This document shows, piece after piece, positions 38,869 to 49,379 of a DNA stretch of 64,000 nucleotides. The stretch is taken from positions 26,366 to 90,365 of the forward strand of contig NW_025778908.1 of the NCBI RefSeq assembly GCF_021130785.1. The letters run 5' to 3'. The position numbers were made by a program, and so were the translations under genes. The notes beneath the pieces were generated by a model. That model had not been told where the DNA came from. It did no database searches and saw nothing but the letters and a program-made list of their open reading frames with translations. The DNA comes from Homalodisca vitripennis. Taxonomy: Eukaryota > Arthropoda > Insecta > Hemiptera > Cicadellidae. Numbering within the stretch: position 1 is the first letter of the stretch; every line of letters begins with the position of its first letter.

Positions 38869-40890
38869 ACGCGAGATTCAGATCATTGATGAGATTGAGA
38901 CGTCAATAAAGTTTGTCAGAGGCCACAATCTCTGAAGAAGCAAGACATTCCAGAGAGTTAACCAATACTGTAAACACAAAAGCTAAAGAAAGATGTAAGA
39001 AGACTGTACATCTCATATTGCAATCCTTCAGAATCAAGCGCTTATTTCAGCAGAATCAAATAAACAGCTTACAAAATAACAAAAGAAGAGTTATAAGGCG
39101 TCAAGCAGTTCAACTACTTTTCACTGGATCAATAAGATACACACTACCGTACCTCCAGCTCGCTTCCCACGGGCGTCTTAGATGTTGATGAAAACACATA
39201 TATTGACTGGGATAAAGATATTTATAAAGATCAATGTAACAGGAATGGAGTCTTCATCAACTTGCACAATGAGTGTTTGACAAGGTTTGGTCATACGGAG
39301 TCCGAGTAAGTGAAGTAAGAGAGGTCCGCCTGGACAAGGATACAGACTCACAGACAGTGTCGACGGCAACTACGATATCAAGGGCAAAGCGGTTTATGTA
39401 ACCGTGGGCCGACGCCCAGCACAGTCTAGACGCTATAAAACCTCGCAGACCTTGAAAAATAATGTGTGATAGCGAAGTCCTCAAGACTGTGTCTGACGTT
39501 TCGCTTGTAACCAAGAAAAATGTGATGGACGCTAAAGGTAACCGTAATTTATGCAACAATAGGTGATGCCTCTACTCAGTACCGATGCTCTGACTCCTCG
39601 CCGTCTTCGCTAGGGAAGGTACCATATAAGTGACACAAACAGCAAATATTAACAGGTTTTGACAACTACGAGGTTTGCGCATGATAGGATGATCCCTCGT
39701 GGGGGGATACAAGATGCAGTGACGCTAAAATATCTTAAAACGAACACGTCTAAAAAGAAATGAGTGATGGTAAAGTCTGGGAATTGGTGTATAACAAAAG
39801 ACTCGGACAGATGGCTTGATCCTCTTCTTCGCTGGCGACGGTGTAAAGCCCTACAGACTTTGAACAGGAAACTGAATGAAAAAACGGCTGGCCGATAACA
39901 AGGACACACCGATCGACGACTAAAAAAGAGTGAGACCTAGTGAATGTAGCCGATGGATCAAGGACCAAACGATGCCGTTACACTCTCCTCAGATTTCAAA
40001 AAAATCTATTGCCTTCTACATAAAGTATTGGCGGACGGAACAGGTTATCTTTAATAATTACAGATTTTTCTAATGTTTGCCGTAACCTAAAGAAGATACC
40101 GACGCGTGCCACTGGTAAATTATGTGAAGGAAAGAACACCGGATACGGCATAAGGATAAATGGTTATTTGGACGTAACGATTAGTCAAGTAGCTTCACCG
40201 CTGTATTACGGAGATGCTGTTTAAAAGAGGAATACCTTAAAGTGAACACTCCGATACTCGACGAGGTGACACGTGGAATTGTAGGAATAAAGATAGAAAC
40301 ATGTGGGCGACCCTGTCGACATGAGTGACCGCTGTGTCTGTTAATTAATCTGGTGAGAGAGGTGAGCGAAGTCTTTTTACGGAGAATGTACAAACTACTG
40401 GCATCCGACGCTAGACGCTATACACCTAAACCGATAAAGAACGAGTGGATTAGGTTCAACATTGTTCGACCCCTACATTTAAAGACCCAGTGAGCAGGGA
40501 GAGATCGAAACCGAGATGGTTTTAAATTTATATGTGAGCAGCTTTACATTTTTACCCGATGAACAAATTTAGGTGTAGAACTTAACGTAATGCACTCTCA
40601 GAGGACACTAAGTTGGGTATGACCAGTAAGCGGTGTTGCCAGGAGTCCCCTGATGGAATTAGAGGAGTTTCAAGATTATAATAAATGTCCGTGCTTGTGA
40701 CATTATAACAGACAGTCACGTTCTCTGGAGTACGACTGAGTTTTACAGGAGTGGTTACAAGATTCCGAGGGCGGAATATCTTTGACGTACAGCAGATCAC
40801 ATGTGTTAGGGAGACCCTGCTCAGGCAACTCTATAACGTATTACGGTATAGTAAGGGAATAAAATGGAAAGCACAAAGTATAAAATGCGA
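38869..40890 (+). other. Uncharacterised coding-like stretch
   Basis: Short plus-strand frames have no family signature: SEATISEEARHSRELTNTVN (38913), VDENTYIDWDKDIYKDQCNR (39182) and SEVLKTVSDVSLVTKKNVMD (39472). Repeated indels break every frame. It may contain one or two structural genes (penton or minor capsid would be expected in such an element), but I cannot show it. It also exists as the degraded copy 13788-15800. Confidence 0.4.
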
Positions 40891-40899
40891 AACTAGATT

Positions 40900-41820
40900 G
40901 AAACGAACCGTCCAAGCGAGGAAGAGGTCTGGTTTCGAGCGCCCTTTGCAAAACGCCGGATCGGTCCCGCTTGGAAATCTTTTGAACCTGTGTCCAATTG
41001 ACGCTCGACCTGTCGAACTCCATTACCTGGTGAGGACCGATACTGTGGTCCAGGTACGAAATTAGGGGTGGAGATTGGCAAGGGGTGATAAGGGTAATAA
41101 ATCCCTTGAACGAAGTATTGTAAAAATCACGATATATAGCGTACTCATAAAATACAGGGATTCCGCGAACACCGAAGTAGAAAGCCGACAAAGAATCTAG
41201 CCAAAAGAGCCTGGGAAAGGAGTCAAATCGCCGACGCAAGTATTGGGGGAAAGAGCCGCCAGCCTTAGCTGAAACAGGAGCCCAGAGAACACAAAACAGC
41301 CCTCGGTGAGGGAAGAGGCGGAAGAGCAAGCTGAGGGAAGCCCAAACGTAAAGGTCAGGGTATGTACCGCACAAGCCGTATCCAAAGAGGAGGCGGTGGG
41401 GTAAGTAAGAAAGAGGATGTGTTGCCAAATAAAAAAAAAAACGTCGATACCCGTAAAACCGTTATCAAATTCTACGAGCTATAACACTACGCGGAAACTA
41501 CTTAATATTCCGAATTATCCGTGGAGGTTTATAAGAGAGACGCCTCTACCCAAACGCCCACGATCGTATGAATCGGCCATATTAATCTGGATAACTCGGT
41601 CCTGTGAAGGTACACCTTGGTTGTTGTTACAGGAAGTATAGGTAACAGGGTATCATCTACTTTGAGCAGTTTTGGTAACCTAAGACCACCAATAGAGCTT
41701 ATATCATACCTAGGACCATACGTTAACGTACGGAATAATTGACTAGAGAAGACAGAGTGAGGGCTCAGTAAGTCTGCCGGACACTTGTGTTTAAAAGTTT
41801 CTCAGCAGTTAATGTTTTTC
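40900..41820 (+). CDS. PLA2-like domain followed by adenain-like cysteine protease (frameshifted, probably one gene)
   Basis: The first part has SFEPV, then DRYCGPGTKLGVEIGKG (41036) and, after one shift, a segment with the His-Asp pair of PLA2-like domains near 41130. AKRAWERVK-type and ETGAQRTQNSPR sequence follow. The second part has NIPNYPWRFIRETPLPKRPR (41510), CEGTPWLL (catalytic His region, about 41603), FGNLRPPIELISYLGPYV (41670) and AGHLCLKVSQQL (catalytic Cys region, about 41780). This is the order of the adenovirus-type maturation protease. PLA2-like domains in small viruses help membrane passage; the protease would mature the capsid. The linked order is repeated in element 2. Confidence 0.75.
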
Positions 41821-41879
41821 ACTTAGATGCGGTCCCTGCTCCACAGGTCTCATGCGAGGTATTATTCCTCCAATGGCGA

Positions 41880-42540
41880 CGTGAGCGATTGGTGATTACG
41901 AAATTGGTCTAGTTGACCTCTCGCACATACTATAACGATTCCCAAAAATTGGAAACGGTGGATAAACGATATGATTTTATTTACGGTGACAATAGAACAA
42001 ATCAAGTATAGCAGAGGGGTCGTTACGAAATTAGAAAATATCGAAGAATACATCAAATCCATTTAGGAGCGCGGAATGTTACATATAGTCTGAAAGTAAA
42101 CAAATAATACGCTAAAATCCGAAATTCACTTGTAATAAAATCATACACTTTTGACAGAGTCAACGAGACAATCGTCTCCCCTACTAGGGTTTCAGTACAA
42201 AACCACTTGAGCCAGGCAGGGTACACACATCCGATGTCCCCCATAAACATAATGGAATGCTAAATACTATACGCCGTTGAATTGCTATCTCCGCACGAGG
42301 ATCCTTTCAAAACGGTGTAGAGGGACACGTGCTGCATAGTTCATTACCCTGAAGTGGCCCCAGGCTATAAAATAGTTTGAGAAACCCTGCCAATGTATAT
42401 CTGATTTACCGGTGAACGTTCGTAGAGTGAACAACATTTTCCGTAACACTCAAGGACCAGGACGGCAGATTGATTTAATTTCGCGTAACGAGATAGTCCT
42501 CACTACGCGTTGCATATAAGAAAAACAATATTGTGTTTAT
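41880..42540 (+). CDS. Fibre-like/minor virion protein of Polinton type (frameshifted)
   Basis: Pieces in order: KLENIEEYIKSI (42025, preceded by a 'Y-E' motif), NTLKSEIHL (42095), a GFQYKTT segment (42185), KWPQAIK / GYKIV in neighbouring frames (42360) and PVNVRRVNNIFRN (42410), ending GRQIDLISRNEIVL (42460). The pattern 'I..Y(I/L)...NTLKSEI', 'PGYKI', 'VN..I' and 'GR.IDFR..EI' is typical of a virion protein found in most metazoan Polintons, often called fibre-like. It lies between the protease and the MCP. The function is inferred from family and position only. The start is not resolved. Confidence 0.6.
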
Positions 42541-42629
42541 TTATTTTAGTAGAGTTGCCGAGCCCACACACTGTTCAGTAATCAAACCGACAGGTGGCAG
42601 CGTTAACATCAAAGAACATAAAGTTTTCT

Positions 42630-43960
42630 ATAGTCTCTAGGCTTTAAGGTATAGGCGCTCATATCGATAGAGTCCGGAAGCAATGTATCGAATGAAGACG
42701 TAACGGGGTGGGGTAATTTCATACCCATAACACCGTAACGCCCTCAGTCTACGTTTAAGAATAAAACGATGAAACCAGAATGACCGATTAGTCATGCAAG
42801 ACATAATCACAGCACAACGGTTCGAATGCTTCATACATTTTAAAGGGACGCAGCAGGCTAAAAAAGCTGACGGCAGTGCTTGCAATGTAAATCTAGTGAA
42901 CAACTTCGATGGCACATTTATTTGATGATATTTCGTTACGAGTTTGAACGGTCAAGTAATCGAGTAAAAACGACGGCAAGTGTCCGGCATAACTACGACT
43001 GATCAAAGGACTGGTATCTTTTAACGGTAAATGAAAAAATGAGTCTCTGGCTAACGAGGGTGGGCCCCCCTCGGGGCGAATAATTCCGCAGGGACGCTTG
43101 TTAAAGAGTTCAATTACGGTACGCCGTTCCCGTTTAGGATAGTTGATGGGATTTTTCGAAGATTACGAAAAAAGGTAGTGGGTTAACAGTAAACAAGAGT
43201 TTGGTTTTCTTCATGAGTAGCCGCCTCTGATAACAATGGCTGTAATTTCAGCTGACGGCTGCTACTGTTTATCTTGATATAACTAGACTTGTACTGGAGG
43301 GTTCCTTACATTAACAATATCACAGACAGCCACAGGTTAAAGCTGTTGCGTATGGTCGAGAAAAGATACATCACTGATTCACCTTCCGTTTCGATTCATG
43401 GGGAAATTCACGAGTACCCCCAGTTTGAGCCGTTGACCAACACGTCCATAGTTGGACAATAAAAACCGAGTACCCAAATGTGGAAAAACCTCCGGTTACG
43501 TGAATTTAGGTTTCCGCAGACTGGAAGGGAAGAACAATTTGAAAAAAGAAACGCTTCCAGCTTTGATCACTGCGATCTAACACAATATCAAACTGTTTTT
43601 CAGAATTCACAGTACTCATCCCGTAGCGATAACATCCATGGTGATCTACGCATTTTCAACTCATGTTTTACCAGATTCCTAGAGCTCATACTACCAGATA
43701 CAAAGGTGCCCCTACAGTTTGATTTCAACACGTATAAAAGTAACGTAACCTCTTTACCCGCCATTTACCCAGAGCATCTATGTTATTGACAGCTCCAAGC
43801 AGAAATAGATTCACATAAAAAACTGGCCCCGTAGACGTGCGTCTGGGAGTTTGAGACTAAAAACAAAAACGCTTATTGACTGCAAACACTGCGGCCTTAC
43901 AGCTTAGTACTATATTACTCACACGCTGGCATACACTCGCCTCACGGAGTAAACGTATAA
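42630..43960 (+). CDS. mcp: Major capsid protein, double jelly-roll (frameshifted)
   Basis: The capsid shell protein. Visible pieces: a start region near 42640 with NVSNEDVTGWG (42675), KADGSACNVNLVNN (42865), NESLANEGGP (43035), KDTSLIHLPFRFMGK (43365) and FEKRNASSFDHCDL (43536) in a clear 103-codon frame. That frame ends with PLQFDFNTYKSNVTSLPAIY (43707). DVRL(E) and NT.AYCL-type segments follow near 43830-43910. The HCDL block and the late 'DVR' and 'NT.AY' blocks are diagnostic of Polinton MCPs. Length is about 440 codons. A degraded copy is at 17575-18850; the element 2 MCP is split at 26998-28059 and 49374 onward. Confidence 0.8.
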
Positions 43961-43981
43961 AGCGGGTGGGTGTAGGATCGG

Positions 43982-44314
43982 ATGGTGAGGGTAAACCCTT
44001 ATAAATTAGCTGAATTTTGTATTGGGTCGTGTGTCCTCATATTCTGTGTCATGGAGAAGCTAAACATTTTTCTAAACGAGCCTGACTCGGTCGAGGCGAC
44101 TTCGATACTTAACATTAAAGAACGAACTACTCTACAAGTTCGAGGGCATGGTGCGAAGACTCCTTTGCTCGCTTTAAGACCTACAGTTAGAAGTGCCCCA
44201 GTGACTCGTTATAGATACGGCCAGTTTCAAGAATGCGCTGTGGGCCACGGCCTCGACGCTACGTCAGGTCCTGACACTTGTCCAGTGTCACTAAGATGGG
44301 ATTCATACATATAG
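43982..44314 (+). CDS. Hypothetical protein after the MCP
   Basis: This open frame of 110 codons has KLNIFLNEPDSVEATSILNI and ends TCPVSLRWDSYI. The Met at 44051 (MEKLNIF) may be the better start. I do not recognise it. It follows the MCP on the same strand with almost no gap, and the frame is unusually intact for this element. That favours a real gene. Confidence 0.4.
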   Translation: MVRVNPYKLAEFCIGSCVLIFCVMEKLNIFLNEPDSVEATSILNIKERTTLQVRGHGAKTPLLALRPTVRSAPVTRYRYGQFQECAVGHGLDATSGPDTCPVSLRWDSYI

Positions 44315-44437
44315 TGGTTTTCGATGTTTTACGATATTGGATCAGTTAGTCAGAAATGAAACGATCGTTGTCTTTTCGATATTACATGTTTCTACTTGAA
44401 TCCCTTCCGTGATACCCGCAACACAGGGGCCTGTATA

Positions 44438-44494
44438 GTTAGGGGTGGGTAATTGTTTAGGGTGTGGGGTAATTGTTAGGGTGGGGATGAATTG
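44438..44494. repeat. Short G-rich tandem repeat (TTAGGGTGGGGTAATTG)
   Basis: Three units of 17-19 bp occur at 44438, 44457 and 44476. It resembles a G-quadruplex-forming tract. In the degraded copy this place becomes the long G/T homopolymer at 19296-19466. Confidence 0.7.
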
Positions 44495-44559
44495 TATACA
44501 ATTGAGGCGACACCGTACCGCCGACGTACATTACCTACCCAGTGTTTTTGAAACGCTTT

Positions 44560-45125
44560 CGCAACGATGAGCGCTTATACATTGTTTCAAGTTATAACAG
44601 GAAGGAGAAGAGAGGAAAATTATTGGGAAACCTCGACTGTACTAATTGTACATCCTATACCGACTTTTATGATGTTAATGACTTTAACGAAAATTGAGGT
44701 TTTGTTTTGAAGTTAGGCCGATGAGCCCTGAGGAATACGACACGGATGATGAGTATAATCCTGTTTTAAACAGGCTCAAAAATAGGTATAGAGAAGGTAA
44801 TAATAAGCCGGAGTGTACACTTCCTTGTGGAAGGACGGAGAAATGAAAACATGTAAATACCTCGGACTGTAACTAATTTCAACACCTAATAGTGAGTTTT
44901 AATGATGTGACGGTTTTTGAAAGGATTAGGGTTAGGTTTTTGCAGAGAGGTATGATGTGAAGCTGAAAGTGGTATAAAAAGGGTATCAAAGCCGGAAGTA
45001 TACCGCATCCTTGAGAAGGACGGAAAATTGAAAACAATTAAAACCATCAACTGTGCTAATTTTAACATCCCATGGCGAACGCCTGGTAAGTGAGGACTGT
45101 GACCAAAATTTATGTCTCTTTTCGA
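44560..45125 (+). repeat. Triplicated unit of about 180-190 bp, partly coding-like
   Basis: Three units share GGAAGGA(C)GGA..A, a TTGAAAA/AAATTA run, ACCTCGACTGT.CTAATT, CATC.TA, TTTTGATGATGT and TTTTGA. The middle unit encodes MSPEEYDTDDEYNPVLNRLK (44722), an acidic peptide. The third starts FERIRVRFLQRGMM in another frame. A repeated domain in a protein is likely, but no single frame covers all three. The function is unknown. Confidence 0.55.
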
Positions 45126-46590
45126 TATGATCCTTTCATTCCACATACGAAAAGGAGGAGGAGGTGAGGGGGAAGAACCACCTGCTAAAAAATCTCATTG
45201 GTCAAGAATAAGCGCGTCTCTGATTTGGTCGAAATTCTACCTGGTCAAAAAGTAAAATTATGAGAATTTAACGTCAGACGTTGAGATGGAGTCGCAGCAC
45301 TATGGACTGGGAACCCACGCGGATATCCAAAACGTATAGAGCGTATCAATGCTGTAACGTAAACCGGGGTTTTTATCGTAAGATCTGTCCTACTTTCTTT
45401 TGATAGTGAATTCTTTTCAAAAATGCGGGTAATTGTAGGGTTTGTATTAAGAACTGGGGTGACTCACTCGAGGGTTCTCTATTAAGGGTAAAAAGGGATG
45501 CGTTTAATTGTGGTCACAACTACGATGTGTTTTCAATCAAAATCACTCCTCAGTTCAATTCCATAACCCTGGGCTCAGGAGAAGTAAAACCAAATTTTTA
45601 TATTAAATCGGACACGGGAGGAGGATATCAAGGTCCACAAATGTTTTTTCGTACGTATGCACGTGGTTTTCTCTTGTGACCGGAAGCAACTACTTTAGAC
45701 GCTTAACGAGGCCGCATGGACTCAGTTTTACAAACAGCCTTCCCTCTGATGTACATTGCTCTCAGAGACAATTTTATTATGCGAAGAGTCTGTTAACGGT
45801 TAGCCTTATCACGCACTAGCAACAGGGTTGGTAGATGCGGATGGCGTAATTTGCAAAAGCAGATAGTCAGGGACTTCTCTTGCTCGCACAGCTCATAAAA
45901 TATAGCTCTTATAAGTGGCCTTGTACAAAACGTTGGCCCCCAATGGATGTGGCAGTAGTTGTAATTTCACGCATTTCAAGGCAATAACAAATACCCATTA
46001 TCTACTTAAAGAGCACGCGATCGTGGGAAATCTCTTTTCATGTCAAATTATATTTAAAACCACCTTTTCCCTAGAGAACGGTTGAGCGCCAAAAAATCGT
46101 ACAACAGCCTCGCAGGCTTGAAGATAACTACCATAAGATTTCTTGGGGAGGTAGGGTGATTATCCCTAACCGAGCTAATGTGACTTCGCACTCTATGCAA
46201 ACCCTTTGCCGTGATTTACACGCGCGGGTTGGAAGAAAGGCAGAGTTCTTGAGAAAAGTTTTCACGGTAGATGTCCGTGAAACTGGACGATATAGATGAG
46301 TGCCGAGGGACGGCCGGCAATACCGTGTAGCTGTAAAACAACACACAGGTTATGCTTGGCTCGATGGCCACAATCATACCGTCAACCGAGGATCCAGATT
46401 GTGAAATGTTGCGACAATGATTGCAGCAAAGTGCCGTTTTCGAGATCCTTAACAAGACAGCTGCACAAATATCCAACGCTTATTAAAGTAATCGGGCGAG
46501 TGATTTATAAAGGGTTTCAGGAGGGTGTTCGGCATTTAGTTGAGAATCCCGACGTGTGTGTGCTTTGAAAATGGAACTCGCCGACGGGTC
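45126..46590 (+). other. Uncharacterised stretch, one ORF near its end
   Basis: There is no family match. The longest frame (46296-46568, plus) contains KCCDNDCSKVPFSRSLTRQL, with a CC...C pattern, and ends PDVCVL. It is too short to classify. The rest shows only short frames. It is duplicated in degraded form at 20050-21560. Confidence 0.4.
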
Positions 46591-46600
46591 ACATTAGAAA

Positions 46601-47100
46601 GGCTTTCACCGAGTATAGTGGACTTTATAACTGTAGGTTAGATACAAAAAATTCTAGAGCGGGGTGATGATTGGTAAGCTCCTAATGGCAGGCGTTAAAC
46701 ACTCTGTAAGTCCTGGGCTCTTTAACTGCCTCTTACGGCAAGGCCTAAACTCCTGTAAGACCGGGGAGCAGTTTTGTGTGTGTGTGGAGACAGATACCTC
46801 TATGGGCAGGCCTAAACCTCCGTAAGGTCCAGGGTTAAATGTACCTCATCGCTCTAGATGCTGGTAAAAAATAAAATATATAAAAAATGTACAATTCTCC
46901 GGTAAGTTTTTTGAGTCCACATTGAATAGGCTTCACCGAGTAAAGTGGCTATTGAAACTTTACAGGAGACCCAACACATCTGTTGAGGAGCGATACATAG
47001 TAATGGAGAGATGAAGTCGCTATCGTGTACAGCGTGGTTTGCGGCTGAACACAAATACTGGTCACCGAGCCCCTTGAAAGGCTTCCCCCGAGTAAAGTTG
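46601..47100 (+). repeat. Dispersed 20-bp repeat GGCTTTCACCGAGTAAAGTG, three copies
   Basis: Copies are at 46601, 46929 and 47080. Each is preceded by TTGAA(A)(A/T)AG- or AGAAA-type sequence and followed by an AT-rich stretch. The spacing is irregular. They surround the next repeat. They could be repeated coding motifs or regulatory sites. Confidence 0.55.
46684..46835 (+). repeat. Tandem repeat GGCAGGCCTAAACTCCTGTAAGtCC, three copies
   Basis: Units start near 46687, 46736 and 46804 and share GGC(A)(A)GGCCTAAAC..CTGTAAG.CC.GGG. A GTGTGTGTG run separates the second and third. One unit also survives in the degraded copy at 21765. Confidence 0.6.
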
Positions 47101-47218
47101 ATTTAGTAAAAGAAGAAAGGAGTGAGAATAGGCCTACTGGGGAAACTCACTATACATCAAGAAAACCGCACTTGGGACCTCCCCCTAACGGCCAAGCCAT
47201 GTCTGGCTTAACCGTGGT

Positions 47219-48215
47219 GTGGAAACGGGTGGGTCACAAATTGCAGTGATAATGCGGTGGCAAGTGCGAGTCCCTCGGAGGGGGAGAGGCGTCCGCGTAA
47301 AAAAGCGAGCGGTGCATCGGCTGCAGCTGCATCTTGCAGTGGATAGCTTTAGCTATGTCTGCTGGTCAACTAGTTTATTTACCGTTTTCGCCATGTTGCT
47401 GGTTTGTGTGGGTGGCTGGCAACGGATCTCGGAGGTAATTATTGTTTTTGATTATTTATTGTTCTAATCGAGTTGTCCCCTCAAACACTGTTTTTCTAAC
47501 TTAGTAAAGTGTTTTTAGAAAGAGAACAACCATCCAACTTCAAAAGGTTTGAGCGTAAGAGTCAACCCGATCCCTGTGCCGGGGCTATCCGGGATCGATA
47601 CTTTACTACAGGATAGTCGGGTCTATAGGAGTCCAACTGAATATGAGTTTAGCTCCACATTTTCAAATACTCTAAATTTTACTCCTTAGGTGAGTGGGCA
47701 GCTTTTCTAACTTTATATTTTCTCTCTTTTCAGAAGAATTATGGTGATGGATCGGGCTACACCGCCTGTCCTTCCACGTGGAGGTGACCAGGGTCAGTAC
47801 ACTATTGTTACCGTTGTATTGTAACTAATAACGCATTACTGCAGCCTATAAATCGAACTCTATTTCAGAACGAGATACGAGGCTCAGATCCAGAGGATGA
47901 TCAGTCTGGGCAAATTGGGTGACCACTCGACGCTTCTGCCGACTCGCAATGTCAATAATGCGCGGTATTAAAGAGGTGATTACCGTTATCCTATTTTCCA
48001 TTCGTGCATGTATTCGTTGTCTGCTAAGTCCCCGCAACCGTGGCGGACCCGCCATGTATTAATTCACTTGAGCTTTAGGATGAGTCATCAACCATCGGAC
48101 TCTCGGGTGGACCGGTGATTGCTAACCCAAAACATCACTCTCCCCTCTAGGACATCCTCTGATGAGAGTTGCTAATCGCTGCTGAGCCGATAGTGGCTAT
48201 AGCCCGAGGCGTGAC
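47219..48215 (+). CDS. Probable spliced gene at the right end of element 1
   Basis: The region shows splice-like structure. There is a possible donor at 47432 (GAG/GTAATT). A pyrimidine-rich acceptor TTCTCTCTTTTCAG ends at 47733, followed by a short open exon reaching the donor-like GGTCAGT near 47790. A second acceptor CTCTATTTCAG ends at 47868 before an exon reading NEIRGSDPEDDQSGQIG-like sequence up to a GGTGACC site near 47923. The first exon has an 82-codon frame with AVDSFSYVCWSTSLFTVFAM, possibly a membrane segment. I do not recognise the product. The intron-exon layout recurs in the degraded copy (22640-22880). Confidence 0.4.
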
Positions 48216-48219
48216 TTTT

Positions 48220-48234
48220 TCCGCCGTAGGCGGA
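48220..48234. terminator. Perfect short hairpin TCCGCC-GTA-GGCGGA
   Basis: A six-base-pair GC-rich stem with a three-base loop lies just after the presumed last gene and at the exact end of the region shared with the degraded copy. A terminator role is speculative in a eukaryotic element. Confidence 0.35.
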
Positions 48235-48660
48235 CTCCAAGGTGTGTTGAGGAGGAATCTAATTCCATCTCAGATGTGGCGATTTCGGTTAGTATATAGG
48301 GCATTCATAATTATAATTGCAAGTTTCGCTCTGTTTACAGAATCATAAAATGGATATTTCTTGTTGTACAGTGTGAGTACTTCCTTGGGACTCTTCTCCG
48401 ACGCAACCCCTCGACCCGGAGACAGTCCCTCTGAGGATCTCTCCTCAGGTTTTCTATCTTAATTATTCAATTGGCTGTTCACATCAAAATTTATATTCCG
48501 AAATTCCAAAGGGACGGGAACATTATCCAGTCGTAGGATAGTCTTACCAGCTCTCTGGACCGATTGCTTAATACTGGATAGATGTTTAACCAGAGGTACT
48601 ATACGTATTGTACGGATGTTCCGAAACTCACATCCAGGCCCACATCGGAACTCACCGCAA
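48235..48660. other. Region between last gene and right TIR
   Basis: It contains TTCGCTCTGTTTACAG (possible acceptor, 48325-48341) followed by AATCATAAAATGG, so an extra exon could lie here. The opposite strand has an open frame with MCDCGEFRCGPGCEFRN (48618-48668). Nothing is firmly supported. Confidence 0.35.
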
Positions 48661-49373
48661 TCACACAATAAGGTACGATTCGTCTTTCTATATTTCTCCT
48701 GTTTAGTTTAACCTTCCCGCCAATTTCACAATTGAGGTTTATGTTCCCCTGTTTCTCCGGCCAATTTCAACAATTGAGGTTATGTTCCCTGTATCCCGCA
48801 ATTATCACAATTGAGGTTTATGTTCACTGTTTCCCGGCCAACTGGGCGAGCCATCTAAGAAAGTGAGGTTAGGGGTTTTTGTTTAACCCTGTTTCCCGCC
48901 CAATTACATCATGGGGCTCAGCCATATTGAATACGCGGGAAACCAAGAAAAGTGAGGTTAGGTTCCCCTGATTCCCCGCCAATTATTTTCCCGCCCTCCG
49001 CCGCCATATTGGAATTCCCTCCGTCCCTTCGTTTCTCTTTCTCCCTCACCGGACCCAACAAATCACCGATTTTTACCGAAAAACAATCGATTTTTGACAC
49101 GCTCCAAATCACAGATTTTTTACCGAAAAAAACACGATAATTTCGACAGAATTTGGTATACATTTTCATAGGAGTAAGAGTGGTGAAGCAGGTGAATTTC
49201 TTTTCTCCGCACAGTGAATGGGGATTTCTCCAGCAAAATGATGTAATTCCTCCACACCACACTATTTTTTGAATCACGTGATACATGGGCGCCGCCATCT
49301 TTGGATCACGTGACCCCCTCTTCGACCAATCAGACGCGCGGGCTAGATTCCGCTGGGATGGGTGGGTCTTACT
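48661..49373 (-). repeat. Element 1 right terminal inverted repeat
   Basis: It matches 28060-28895 in inverted orientation. It begins with ACACAATAAGGTACGATTC and carries three to four units of GCCAATTTCACAATTGAGGTT (48718-48840). It then has CCGCCATATTGGAA (49003), two TCACGTGA boxes (49274, 49305) flanking GGGCGCCGCCATCTTTGG, and ends TCTTACT. Confidence 0.9.
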
Positions 49374-49379
49374 GTTAAA
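49374..49379. other. Target site duplication of element 1, right copy (GTTAAA)
   Basis: It directly follows the TACT terminus and matches GTTTAAA at 28053-28059 apart from one T. Confidence 0.75.

Larger units (their letters stand above)
28060..49373 (+). mobile_element. Element 1: complete-length Polinton/Maverick-type element, 21.3 kb
   Basis: It starts AGTAGACC at 28060 and ends GGTCTTACT at 49373, with TIRs of about 710-840 bp and GTTAAA duplications. Gene order on plus: polymerase, unknown, integrase, ATPase, unknown, conserved Polinton protein, uncharacterised stretch, PLA2-like/protease, fibre-like, MCP, repeat-rich region, apparently spliced gene. All are oriented the same way. All carry frameshifts, so present coding ability is uncertain. 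It is inserted in the MCP gene of element 2. Confidence 0.9.

Noticed and set aside
40841..41428. 195-codon minus-strand ORF
   Set aside because: It is the antisense shadow of the PLA2-like/protease gene, whose motifs are on plus.
44438..44494. TTAGGG-containing repeat as an internal telomere
   Set aside because: Only three 17-19 bp units, not tandem TTAGGG; better described as a G-rich repeat.
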